Shown: positions 52,730-61,747, counted from the stretch's first letter. The stretch: 62,468 nt of DNA from Actinacidiphila guanduensis (GCF_900103985.1 NZ_FNIE01000028.1:1-62468); one strand, 5' to 3'. Notes: generated by a model from the letters alone, not told the origin. Translations and numbers: made by a program.

Positions 52730-53940
52730 CTGACCACACCCGTACCGCCCGCCACTCCAGCGCGCACCAAAGGCGGCGAACTTCGGGCCAAGGTGGCCCG
52801 GCTACTGGCCGACCGGCCTGCGGACAAACTCACCATCGGGGACATGGCCAGGCAGCTGGGCCACTCCCACGGTGCGGTCCGCAACGCCGCCCTGACCCTG
52901 GCGAAACGCGGCGAAGCCGACCAGCACGGCACCGGACAGCCGCAGTTCCGCGCGAACGCGAAGACCGCCGCAGCCGCGCAAGCAGCAGTGATCAGCCCAC
53001 CGGGAACCCACTCTCCCCGCGCCCAAACGGCCACGCCCCGCACCCGCGCTACCGCAGCGAACACGCCCCAGCAGGGCGGCCCGATCCGCCGCGCGGGCGG
53101 CCAGCTCTACCACCCCCGGGAACTGGCCGACCTGCCCGACGTCGAGGCGCTGAACCGTCTACGCGACGCCGACGTGCCTGTGCTGCTCTACGGTCCCCCG
53201 GGAACCGGCAGACGTCCCTGGTGGAGGCCGCGTTCCCCGACCTGATCACCGTCGCCGGCGACGGCGACACCACGGTCGGCGACCTGATCGGCGAGTACAC
53301 GCAAGGAGACAGCGGGGGCTACACGTTCCAGTACGGTCCGCTGGTCGCCGCGATGACCGAGGGCCGGGCCCTGCTGATCGACGACGCCACCTTGATCTCG
53401 CCGAAGGTGCTGGCCGCTCTCTACCCGGCCATGGACGGGCGCCGCCAGATCCAGGTCAAGGCCCACAAGGGCGAGACCATCAAGGCCGAGCCGGGCTTCT
53501 ACGTGGTGGCAGGCCACAACCCGGGCGTGCACGGCGCCGTTTTGACCGAGGCGCTCGCGAGCCGGTTCAGCGTGCAGGTCCAGGTCGGCACGGACTACGA
53601 TCTCGCCTTGGCCCTGCGGATCGATGCCCGGGTGGTCCGTGTCGCCAGGCATCTCGCGAGGCAGGTGGAACTCGGCGAGACGGGCTGGGCACCGCAGCTG
53701 CGGGAGCTGCTCAGTTACCAGAAGACCGAGGCCGTCCTCGGTACCAGGGCCGCGCTCGCGAACTTGATCGGCATCGCTCCTGTGGAGGACCGCGACGCCG
53801 TCGCCGAGGCGGTCGGGAAGATTGTCGGCGTCGGCCAGGTCGCGCCCCTGACCCTGGGCCGGCAGTTGTCCGCTGCGAGCGCGTCGGCCGCCCGGCAGCA
53901 CCCGGGCAGCGCCGGAGCTGGGCGCCGGAGCTCGCGATGA
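52730..53940 (+). pseudogene. MoxR-type AAA+ ATPase, frameshifted in Walker A
   Basis: The frame from a CTG after GAAGG gives a winged-helix-like N-terminus (LTIGDMARQLGHSHGAVRNA), a linker, and VPVLLYGPPGTG at about residue 160. There the expected GKTSLVEAAF is broken: GGCAAGACG has become GGCAGACG at 53208-53215, losing one A. The next frame continues perfectly: TSLVEAAFPDL, GRALLIDDATLISPKVLAAL (Walker B), YVVAGHNPGV (sensor 1), LASRFSVQVQVG, to 53940. It would be about 403 residues when repaired. MoxR ATPases remodel partner complexes with VWA proteins; the partner gene overlaps by ATGA. Confidence 0.75.
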
Positions 53941-55739
53941 GCGCCCGTCACCACGTCCAGTCCTCCGCCGCCGCGCGCGAGGACGCCGTCGACCTCGCGC
54001 GCTGGGACGACGACGGAGCCCCGCCCCCACAGTCCCGCTCCTCCCCGGCCGCATGGCTGCGCGTAGGAGCCGAACTCGGCGACCGCCTCGTCGCCCTCTC
54101 CGGCCGCCAGGACCAGCTCGTCACCTGCCGCCCCGGCACCCGCAGCCGCGCACCAGCTGCCTACCTCCCCGGCTCGGCGGAGATCGAGTTCGACGCCGGC
54201 CTGTTCGCACCTCTCCAACCCCAGCAGGTCCGTCCCCGGATCGTGGGCGACGAGGAGCACTATCCCGCCGCCTGGGGAGTGCTCGTCCACGAGGCCGCAC
54301 ATGCCGCCCACTCCGTGTGGGAGCAACCGGCAGGCGCGGAACCCCAAGTTGTCGAGGCCGCGCTCCTGCTGGAGGAGAGCCGTGTCGAGAGCGCCCATCT
54401 GACCAGACGGCCCACCGATCGCACCTACCTGCGCACCAGTGCCCGCACCCTGATCATGCCCGACATCGCGAACCCCGCCTTCCACGGCGTCGAGCACGCT
54501 GCCGGCGTGGCGGCCCTGATACTCGGACGCCGGGACGCCGGCATCCTGGACGCCGGCGAGACCAAAGCCGTCGCCGATCTGTGCGAAAGGATCCTGGGCA
54601 CCGACCTGTTGGCCACCCTCACCGGCATCTGGACCGCGGCCCACCGGTGCGCCGACCACGACGCCGCCACCATGCTCGCGCACGCACAGGACTGGTGCGA
54701 CGCCCTCAACGCGGCTGCCCCCAAACTGCCCGCCGCGCCGCAAGACCTCACCGATCTGCTGTCCGGCGCCGTGGCGGTCGTCATGGACAACATGGCCGCC
54801 AACGACGCGGCCGACCTCGCCGCACACACCGCCGCCAGCGACGCCGCGGCCGCGCGGTCCCGGGCCAAGGCCCAAGACCGCGCCCAACAGGCCGACCGGC
54901 GACGCAAGGCCGCCGCCACCGCCACGTCGGTCTTCAACCCACACGGCACCACCGTCAGCCCCGACGGCACACCGGCGCCCTCCAGCAACCCGATCACCGG
55001 CCACCGCCAGCCCACCACCGCCGAGCAGAGCGCCGCCGCGCGCCTGAGCCGCGCCCTTCGCGCCGCCGCCTACCGCGAACGCACCGAGGAACGGACCACC
55101 AGCCCCACCCCGCCCGGCCGCCTCAACATGCGCCAAGCCCTCGCCCGCGACGCCCAGCGCGCCGCCGGCTCGATCCCCACAGCACAGCCCTTCACCCACA
55201 CCCGCCGCCGCAACTCCCCCACCCCACCACTACGCGTAGGCATCGCCGTCGACGTCTCCAGCTCCATGAGCGCCGCGTGCAAACCCGTCGCATCCGCCGC
55301 CTGGATCGTGGCCCGCGCAGCCACCCTGACCGACCCCGACTCCCGCACCGCCACCATCGCCTACGACATGAACCTGACCGCACTGACCCGACCCACCCAC
55401 CACGCACCAGACCGCGTGACAACGTTCAAAGCCAACGGCGGCAACCACAACCTCGGCAACGCCATCGACGCACTCGACCACGGCCTCGACCTCAGCCGCC
55501 CCGGCACCGGCCGCCTCCTCGTCATCGTCACCGACGCCCAGTACACCCGCGACGAAACCGCACGAGCCGTCACCCGCATCAAACACCTCACCACCGCCGG
55601 CTGCGCCGTACTCCAGCTCACCCTCACCCCGAACTCCCGCCACCTACCCGGGACCACCCCACTCCACCTGCCCCAGCCCTCCAACGCCACCGCCGCCATC
55701 GCCAAAGCCGCCACCGACGCCATCCGCAGAACACGCTAG
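53937..55739 (+). CDS. VWA-domain protein with HExxH metallopeptidase motif
   Basis: The protein has 600 residues. The N-terminal part carries VHEAAHAAHSVWE with HEAAH at 118-122 and EESRVE near 146-151, the zinc-binding pattern of a metallopeptidase-like helix pair. A helical middle, an Ala/Arg-rich linker (about 290-410) and a C-terminal von Willebrand A domain follow: VGIAVDVSSSMS near 435 with the D-x-S-x-S metal site, RLLVIVTDAQYTRDE near 525. It ends IRRTR. VWA proteins work with MoxR ATPases as chaperone or metal-insertion pairs. Joining it to a peptidase-like motif on a conjugative element is unusual. Confidence 0.82.
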   Translation: MSARHHVQSSAAAREDAVDLARWDDDGAPPPQSRSSPAAWLRVGAELGDRLVALSGRQDQLVTCRPGTRSRAPAAYLPGSAEIEFDAGLFAPLQPQQVRPRIVGDEEHYPAAWGVLVHEAAHAAHSVWEQPAGAEPQVVEAALLLEESRVESAHLTRRPTDRTYLRTSARTLIMPDIANPAFHGVEHAAGVAALILGRRDAGILDAGETKAVADLCERILGTDLLATLTGIWTAAHRCADHDAATMLAHAQDWCDALNAAAPKLPAAPQDLTDLLSGAVAVVMDNMAANDAADLAAHTAASDAAAARSRAKAQDRAQQADRRRKAAATATSVFNPHGTTVSPDGTPAPSSNPITGHRQPTTAEQSAAARLSRALRAAAYRERTEERTTSPTPPGRLNMRQALARDAQRAAGSIPTAQPFTHTRRRNSPTPPLRVGIAVDVSSSMSAACKPVASAAWIVARAATLTDPDSRTATIAYDMNLTALTRPTHHAPDRVTTFKANGGNHNLGNAIDALDHGLDLSRPGTGRLLVIVTDAQYTRDETARAVTRIKHLTTAGCAVLQLTLTPNSRHLPGTTPLHLPQPSNATAAIAKAATDAIRRTR

Positions 55740-56063
55740 AACGCCACACGACCACGATGAACAGACGCGGAAGCCCCCTATCCGGCAACGCCCCCTCCCC
55801 GAACCAACTCAAGTTCGAGTGACGGCGTGTTCACCTGCGGCAGACAACCCGCACCTCCCTCGACGGGACTTTGCGATCCAAGCCCCGTGTCCGACGCCGC
55901 GACGGCGTGCGGCACAGCTCATCGAGCCAAGCAGCCCGGCAGCCGCCGGACGACCCCCTGCACTCACTACCGGCAGACCCCTTCGCGCCACCCGCTGACC
56001 GCGCACCGCCAACAAACGGGAAGGGAGCATCGCCCGCGTAGTCGGCGTCGATGTCCGCGATCC
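55740..56063. other. Right boundary gap of the element
   Basis: 324 bases with no protein-like frame, between the last element gene and the encapsulin gene on the other strand. No tRNA, direct-repeat core or integrase gene was recognised here, though an attachment site could lie in it. Confidence 0.4.
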
Positions 56064-56873
56064 CTACAACTGGCCGCCGGGACGGAGGGCGACCGCGGCT
56101 TCCGAGGTGTGCACCAGGAACGTCAGCGTCTCCTGGAAGTAGAGCTGCACGGACGTGGCGTCGTGGTTCAGGTAGCCGATCGAGAGGTCCTGCCCGATGC
56201 GCAGCTCGAAGTCGCCGCCCCGGGTGGCCAGCAGGAACGCTCCGTCGATCGCCGGCGCCCAAATGATGTCGCCCTCCAGCAGGCGCCGCAGGTGCTCGAT
56301 CAGCGGGTAGCCGTGGTCGCTGGTCTCGCTCACCGCGGTGTATGAGTCCGCGCTCAGCACCAGCGAGTAGGCCCCGTCCACGCCCGCCAGGCGCAGCACG
56401 GTGACGGCCTGGGCGACCGCGTCCGGGTAGTCGCGGACGTCGGCGGGCAAGGTCAGCTCGGCGTTGGACGAGGCCGCCCGGATGCCCTCGATGCCGGCTG
56501 CCGGGTAACCCTCGAAGACCGCCAGGTCCTCGGCGAATGCCAACTGCTTGGCGGCGTCCTTCACCGGCTGCCAGTCGGCATCCTGAGCGCCGCGCTCCAC
56601 GTCGTCCACCTGCGCCCGGTCCACCGTGAACGGCACTCGCAGCTCGATCACCGGCTGCGAGCGGCGAGCGTGCGCGATCACGCCGTCGGCGGGCGGCGCC
56701 AGCGGGTCCCGGTGACCGGTGGCGACCGCGGCCAGCTCGAGGCCGCCGGGCTCCGGCACATCCACGACCCGGCGCGCGGCCACGTGGCGCTTGAAGGTGC
56801 GGGTCGCCTCGGCCTCCAGGTCGGCCCAAGCCGAGGCGGAGATAGGGGCCAGCTCGCGGTGCAGATTGTTCAC
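56064..56873 (-). CDS. Family 1 encapsulin nanocompartment shell protein
   Basis: The protein has 269 residues, the usual encapsulin length, from a GTG after AGGAGC. It begins NNLHRELAPISASAWADLE, contains LAVFEGYPAAGIEGI in the peripheral domain, and ends with the HK97-fold strand region QLYFQETLTFLVHTSEAAVA. Such proteins assemble into about 24-nm shells that enclose enzymes. The adjacent upstream cargo gene, a DyP peroxidase, is broken here, so the shell may be empty or use another cargo. Chromosomal-type gene. Confidence 0.9.
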   Translation of the reverse strand: MNNLHRELAPISASAWADLEAEATRTFKRHVAARRVVDVPEPGGLELAAVATGHRDPLAPPADGVIAHARRSQPVIELRVPFTVDRAQVDDVERGAQDADWQPVKDAAKQLAFAEDLAVFEGYPAAGIEGIRAASSNAELTLPADVRDYPDAVAQAVTVLRLAGVDGAYSLVLSADSYTAVSETSDHGYPLIEHLRRLLEGDIIWAPAIDGAFLLATRGGDFELRIGQDLSIGYLNHDATSVQLYFQETLTFLVHTSEAAVALRPGGQL

Positions 56874-56889
56874 TGAAGGCTGCTCCTGT

Positions 56890-57737
56890 TCAGATTGCCG
56901 ATGCAGAGACCGCCGTCGGCGGGCCGGGGAGCGCGATGCTTTCCGGCGAGGTGGTGGCCGCCGGGACCCTGGAGAGAGCCGGCATGTCATCCAGGAAGTC
57001 GGCCGATGGCGTGAAGAAAAGGGTGACAGTGACGGGCGTGGAGGAGCCCAGGATTCGGTCGCGGCTCGTCCCCGCCGTGCCCAGGAAGCTGTTGCGCAGC
57101 ATCCGCGCGGAGAGGTCCGGGGTGCGGGCGCACCCGATGAAGTAAGTGCCGAACTTCGCCGCGGCCGGGGCTGCCGAACCGCATGTTGTCGCGGAGGATG
57201 TCATGCTCACCACCGTACGGATTGGTGTTCATGTTGAACGTCACGCGCGAACCGTCCGCGTGCGGCTCGATGCTGGTCTGCTCGGTGTGGCCGAGGATCC
57301 GCTCCTGCGTCTCGGCCGCGAGCATGTTCCAACCTTCCAGGTCGTGCAGGTACTTCTGGACGATCACATAGCTGCCGCCGGCGTGCTGCGGGGCCTCGGC
57401 GCCCACCACCACCGCATGCACGGCCCCTGCCCGGTAGGATTCTCGGTGCCGTCCACGAAGCCCGGCAGGTCCCGCGCATCGACGTACTTGAAGCCCCACT
57501 CCTCATCCTGCAGCGTCATCAAGCAGAGCAGCTGCAGGATGATCTCGGTGGCCCGGAGTGGCGAAACACAGGTCAGTCGCGTGGCGCGCAGGTGGTGGAA
57601 CAGGTCGCCGGGAGGGGCCGAATGCTGGGCCCCAAGCGGGACGAACGGGTGCAGGCCAGCCAGGCGCGGTTTGGTCGAACAGAAGCTCCCAGGCGTCAGA
57701 ACCCACCCGGGCCACCACGCCGCGTGGTCCGTCTCTG
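56890..57737 (-). pseudogene. DyP-type peroxidase, frameshifted and truncated
   Basis: In pieces from right to left: VARVGSDAWELLFDQ, then HPFVPLGAQHSAPPGDLFHH, LRATRLTCVSPLRATEIILQ, KYVDARDLPGFVDGTENPTG (the DyP GxxDG heme-pocket motif), then in another frame GGSYVIVQKYLHDLEGWNML and QERILGHTEQTS, then in a third FGTYFIGCARTPDLSARMLR and a C-terminus ending SASAI. At least three frame changes and a missing N-terminus. DyP peroxidases are classic encapsulin cargo, and the gene lies 16 bases before the shell gene. Confidence 0.82.
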
Positions 57738-57738
57738 A

Positions 57739-58800
57739 CTAGGAGTTGGTGGTTGTCGGAACCGGCGGGGCCGGGTGCGCAGAGGCGGGGGCCGGGACGA
57801 TGCCGGTCTCGACGAGGCTGGTGGCCGTGTCGACCACCGTGTCGCGCAAGGGGCGCATGGTCCAACCGAGTTCATTGTGCGCTTTCTGCGCGCTGACACT
57901 CACGGGATGTCCGGCCAGGAACCGGACCTGCCGCATCTCGCTGTTGAACGGTGCCGCCAGCCGGATCAGCCAGGAAGGCATCTTGCCGGTCGGCACACGG
58001 AACCCGAGCCCGTCGAAGTTCTCGGCCAGGATGCGGGCGACCTCTTGCATCCAGGTATTGTCGCCTGCGCAGATGTAGCGGTTGCCGGCGGCGCCGGGCA
58101 CCTCCATCGCCAGCCGGTGCGCCACGGCGAGGTCCCGCACGTCGACTACGGCGAGCCCGATGGGCGGCGAGGCGGGCACCTCTCGTGCGAGGAGCCGGCG
58201 GACCAGGTTCACCGACGTCCCGACCGGTGCGTGCCGGACCGGACCGAGCACGAACCCTGGGTTGACGACGACAAGTTCGAAGCCTCCCCCGTCCGGCAGG
58301 GTCGCCGCGAAGTCCCACGCGGCGCGTTCGGCGAGGGTTTTGCTCTTCTCGTACGCCGGAATCGCGTCCACCACTGACCAGTCGGCCTCGGTGAAGACCT
58401 TATGGTCATCAGGATGCCCGGAGGCGATAGCAGCCACAGACGACGTCAGCACTACGCGGCGGACCGTGCCGCTGTCCGCGGCGGCGCGCAGTACCCGCAG
58501 GGTGCCGTCGACGGCCGGGCGGATCACGTCGGCTTCGTCTTTCGGCATGGCAGCCGGGAAGGGCGAGGCGACGTGCAGGACAAAAGCGCAGCCCTCCATT
58601 GCCTCTGCCCATCCGGCGTCGGAGGACAGATCCGCCGGCATCACCTCCACGTCGCCGAGCTCGCGGAGACGGGCGGACTTCTCCGGATCGCCGGAATCCC
58701 TCACCGTGGTCCGCACGGAGTATCCGTGATCAAGCAGTTCCGTCACACAGTATCCGGCGACGAAACCGGATCCGCCGGTCACCAGAACGCGGTCCGCCAT
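57739..58800 (-). CDS. SDR-family NAD(P)-dependent reductase/epimerase
   Basis: The protein has 353 residues from ATG 58800 (GAGGGGGC upstream). An extended SDR with TGGSGFVAG at 9-17 (coenzyme loop), VLTSSVAAIASG near 118, and the YxxxK catalytic pair in YEKSK near 153. It resembles dihydroflavonol-reductase-like proteins acting on ketones or aldehydes. It lies downstream of a TetR gene on the same strand, with its own promoter and a palindrome in between, so the regulator probably represses it. Confidence 0.9.
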   Translation of the reverse strand: MADRVLVTGGSGFVAGYCVTELLDHGYSVRTTVRDSGDPEKSARLRELGDVEVMPADLSSDAGWAEAMEGCAFVLHVASPFPAAMPKDEADVIRPAVDGTLRVLRAAADSGTVRRVVLTSSVAAIASGHPDDHKVFTEADWSVVDAIPAYEKSKTLAERAAWDFAATLPDGGGFELVVVNPGFVLGPVRHAPVGTSVNLVRRLLAREVPASPPIGLAVVDVRDLAVAHRLAMEVPGAAGNRYICAGDNTWMQEVARILAENFDGLGFRVPTGKMPSWLIRLAAPFNSEMRQVRFLAGHPVSVSAQKAHNELGWTMRPLRDTVVDTATSLVETGIVPAPASAHPAPPVPTTTNS

Positions 58801-58837
58801 GACGACGGCCCCCTCACTGAGCAGAGTCCATACATTG

Positions 58838-58874
58838 ATGTGAACACCGTACACATTGACATCCCGTGCGTCAA
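58838..58874 (-). promoter_or_regulatory. Promoter with overlapping operator for the SDR gene
   Basis: On the minus strand, TTGACG (58874-58869) and TACGGT (58851-58846) are separated by 17 bases, a good sigma-70-type pair. An imperfect palindrome, ATGTG-a-AC-acc-GT-a-CACAT at 58838-58856, covers the -10 box. A bound repressor would block transcription; the adjacent TetR protein is the natural candidate. Confidence 0.6.
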
Positions 58875-58904
58875 CCGATCTCCAGCACTCAGGACATGCG
58901 GACG

Positions 58905-59576
58905 TCAATCCCCGGCCCGTCCAGGAACCTCATCAACCGAGGTACATGCAAGTCCGTCCACGATCATGCGGAAGGTGCGGTCGATCGCAGCATCCTGAAC
59001 CTGCTGGGGCAGATGGCGAAGGGGGCCGTCGAGCAGGAGGACGGCGATGCCATGGACAGTGGCCCAGACCGCCACATCCGCCCCGGGACGTGCCCCGGAC
59101 GGCATGCGCCCGGTGTCCACCAGGGCGTCGACCAGCGAGCCGAGCAGCTGGAACGCCTCGTCGCCGACCATGCCAGGATCGCCTTTGACAGGTGGCGGCT
59201 CGGCAGCAGTGCGACGGAATGCGGTGGCGAAGCAACCGGGTTCAGCGCGGGCGAACTCGACGTAGGCGCGGCATCCGGCCTTGAACCGCGCGACAGCGGT
59301 CTCTCCTGGATCGCTCCCTTGCGGCACCGCCGCCAGTGCAGCGCGCATCCGCTGGGCCAGCATGCTGAGCGCACGGTGCTTGACCTGCTCCAACAGGTCC
59401 TGCTGGCTCGCGAAATGGCGGTAGGCCGCGGCGGCCGACACCCGGGCCCGTCGGGCGGCCTCACGGAGCACGACGGCGTCGGGCCCGCCGCCGCGGGCGA
59501 GCTCGACACCAGCCTCCTCCAGAGCGCTTGCCAGGTTCCCGTGGTGGTACGACGCGCGGCGCCCATCGGCATTCAT
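58905..59576 (-). CDS. TetR-family regulator
   Basis: The protein has 223 residues from ATG 59576. The N-terminal helix-turn-helix (SYHHGNLASALEEAGVELA, LREAARRARVSAAAAYRHFA) spans about 8-55. A WHG-type C-terminal ligand domain (FARAEPGCFATAFRR, VWATVHGIAVLLLDG) follows. Probably the local repressor of the SDR gene. Confidence 0.88.
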   Translation of the reverse strand: MNADGRRASYHHGNLASALEEAGVELARGGGPDAVVLREAARRARVSAAAAYRHFASQQDLLEQVKHRALSMLAQRMRAALAAVPQGSDPGETAVARFKAGCRAYVEFARAEPGCFATAFRRTAAEPPPVKGDPGMVGDEAFQLLGSLVDALVDTGRMPSGARPGADVAVWATVHGIAVLLLDGPLRHLPQQVQDAAIDRTFRMIVDGLACTSVDEVPGRAGD

Positions 59577-60208
59577 GAACCCATTCTGCCCCCAGCTGAC
59601 AGTGTCGACATGAGGCGGCAGGTTCGTCCACGCCACACGGTGAGCATCGGTGACAGAAGCTACAAACCCACCCCGCGGAAGACCCGAATACGCCGCCGGC
59701 TACCGCTCCTGCCTTGGCACCCAAGCCCCCACGTTTCAGCGGCACGACCGCTCAGGCCGGCGAATGGACGCGCCCAACGGATGGACCCGGCTGACGGAAC
59801 TGCCGTTCGCACAGTGATGTTCGCGCAGACGGGCGGCGAGGAAGCGAAGATGCGAGCTGGACAAGTCCGGTGACGGGTGGACAAGTGCGTAAAGCCTCTG
59901 GTGGTACGGGTGATCTTGTTCGTGAACCCGTCTGCCAGGGGCTTCATTCGTCTGTCACGCCGACTGCTCGACCACTGAGGCAAGTTGAAAGGAGCCGGTA
60001 ACTTGAAACTTGAAGTAACCAGGGGTTATCGTCATGCGTGGTTCCTCTGGCCCGCAACGCACGTCCGGGCCGTCGCCGGCTCGGTCCTGCCTCGGTGTGC
60101 GCGAGCTGCGATGCCGTGCGTGAATCGGGGTTCATATGACCCGCGGTCCAGCAGGATTCATCAGCGGCGACAGATCCGGCTGCGCCCCTCTTACAAGGAC
60201 ACCCACAC
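59577..60208. promoter_or_regulatory. Intergenic control region with ACTTGAA repeats
   Basis: 632 bases without a supported gene. At 59997-60020 an imperfect 24-bp palindrome (GGTAACTTGAAA / CTTGAAGTAACC, 9 of 12 positions symmetric) contains two tandem ACTTGAA copies. Its lower GC and position about 190 bases before the oxidoreductase gene suggest an operator, perhaps of HxlR or MarR type. Confidence 0.45.
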
Positions 60209-61111
60209 ATGCGCATTGGCTTCGCGCTTCCTCAGTTCCACACCCAGGCGGACGAAATTGACCGGACGGCCGAGTTCGCTCGAACCGTCGAGGACGCCGG
60301 CGCGGACAGCCTCTGGGTCGGCGACCGCAATCTGGCGGCCGTGCGCCCGAAGATCGGCTACGGAGGCCAGGGCGACACCATCCCGGCCGAACTGAACGCC
60401 GCCGCGGACCCGTTCGTTCTGCTGAGTGTCGCGGCGAGCGCGACGCAGCGCGTCCTGCTCGGCTCTCACGTCCTGATCGCGCCGCTCTACCCGCCGGTCC
60501 AGCTCGGCCGCCTGCTCACGAGCATCGACCGGATCAGCAACGGGCGGCTGCTGCCGGGCTTCGGCATCGGCTGGTCCCCCGAGGAGTACGAGGCCACCGG
60601 CTACGAGTTCCACACCCGTGGCGCGCGCATGGAGGAGACGCTTGACGCGCTGGAAGCCATTTGGACCACCGACCCGGCCCAGTACCAGGGTCGCCACCTC
60701 TTCGTTCCCGCCCACCACGCACCGCTGAAGCCCATTCGCCGACCGCGGCCCCCGTTCTACCTCGGGGCGATGTCGGAGCCCGCGCTGCGCCGGGTAGGCC
60801 GGCGTGGCGACGGATGGCTGCCACTGTGCGTCGTGCCCAGTTGGCTGGACATCGACGGCCTGGTGGGGCAACGAGCCCTTGTCGACCAGAGCGCGCGCGA
60901 GGCTGGGCGTGACCCGTCCTCGATCGACACCGTGCTGCGGGTCAACGTGGACACCGGCACGTCGAACGAGACCGTGGCGGAAGCCCTCAAGGCCGTCCAC
61001 GAGCACAGCGGCATCGACCACTTCATGGTGGACACTCTGTACGCGGTGCCGGACGTCGACGCGGCGATCTCCACCGCCGCCGAGATCGTCCGGCTCGCCA
61101 GGAAGGGCTGA
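60209..61111 (+). CDS. LLM-class F420-dependent oxidoreductase
   Basis: The protein has 300 residues; AAGGAC precedes the ATG. A luciferase-like TIM barrel: MRIGFALPQ at the start, TQRVLLGSHVLIAPLYPP near 90, ISNGRLLPGFGIGWSPEEYE near 110, GRRGDGWLPL near 200. These are features of the TIGR03619-like actinobacterial group. Such enzymes usually reduce with coenzyme F420. Substrate unknown. A strong terminator follows. Confidence 0.88.
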   Translation: MRIGFALPQFHTQADEIDRTAEFARTVEDAGADSLWVGDRNLAAVRPKIGYGGQGDTIPAELNAAADPFVLLSVAASATQRVLLGSHVLIAPLYPPVQLGRLLTSIDRISNGRLLPGFGIGWSPEEYEATGYEFHTRGARMEETLDALEAIWTTDPAQYQGRHLFVPAHHAPLKPIRRPRPPFYLGAMSEPALRRVGRRGDGWLPLCVVPSWLDIDGLVGQRALVDQSAREAGRDPSSIDTVLRVNVDTGTSNETVAEALKAVHEHSGIDHFMVDTLYAVPDVDAAISTAAEIVRLARKG

Positions 61112-61121
61112 CCTCACCCGA

Positions 61122-61169
61122 ACCGAGGTGTGACCCCCTCCGCTCTATCGGACGGGATCACACCTCGGT
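61122..61169. terminator. Long hairpin after the oxidoreductase gene
   Basis: ACCGAGGTGTGA at 61122-61133 pairs perfectly with 61158-61169; the enclosed 24 bases add an inner CCTCCG/CGGACGG-type stem. It starts 10 bases past the stop codon. Confidence 0.78.
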
Positions 61170-61419
61170 GCGGCGGGCGGCCGGACGTGGGCACCGGCGG
61201 AGCAGGCAAACGCCCCGCCCGCAGCTGAGCCCACGGCGGTGTCCGGGACCGCAGCGTTCGGCAAGTTCGAGCAGGTCCTGGCCGGCCAGGGTTCGTCACC
61301 GGCCTGGCCACGCTCGACGCGCCGCCCAATTTCCGGGCTGTCTGCTGACGGCTGTGGCCAGGACTTGCACTCCACAGCGACTCTCCTCGGCATAGTGGCC
61401 TCTGCCCCAGCGATCCTGT

Positions 61420-61720
61420 ACGAGTCCAATGACGAGACGACTGTGCTCGAGCTGATTCGGCGATGTCCTTGAACTGGCCGAGGGCGAGCCGGTGACCTGG
61501 GCCGTAGACCTGAACGCGGGTGGCGCCGCAGTGCTGATCGCGCTCCTGACCGCCCACAGGCTAAAAATCCCTCGACATCCCCGGCCGGACAAGGTCGCCG
61601 TCGACCTGTGGATCTTCATCGCCCGCCGCTTCGACCTCGCTGCCAACCGCACCCGCGCGATCAACCGGCTGGCGCCCAACTCCTGGAATACTTCCCGCTT
61701 ATGACTCGTCCGCCCCGGGG
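61420..61720 (+). pseudogene. IS110-family transposase remnant
   Basis: Pieces in adjacent frames resemble the N-terminal part of IS110-type (DEDD) transposases: VLELAEGEPVTWAVDLNAGG, AAVLIALLTAHRLKI, DKVAVDLWIFIARRFDLAAN, RTRAINRLAP and then LLEYFP. The usual YRGDGKTDAKDA segment is deleted between the second and third pieces, and frame changes occur. No ends were identified. Confidence 0.68.
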
Positions 61721-61747
61721 CGCCACCGCGACGGTCGAGGGGTCGGC

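Noticed and set aside
55740..56063. tRNA or attachment site at the right edge of the element
   Set aside because: GTTCGAGT at about 55813 recalls a T-loop, but no acceptor stem or anticodon arm pairs around it.
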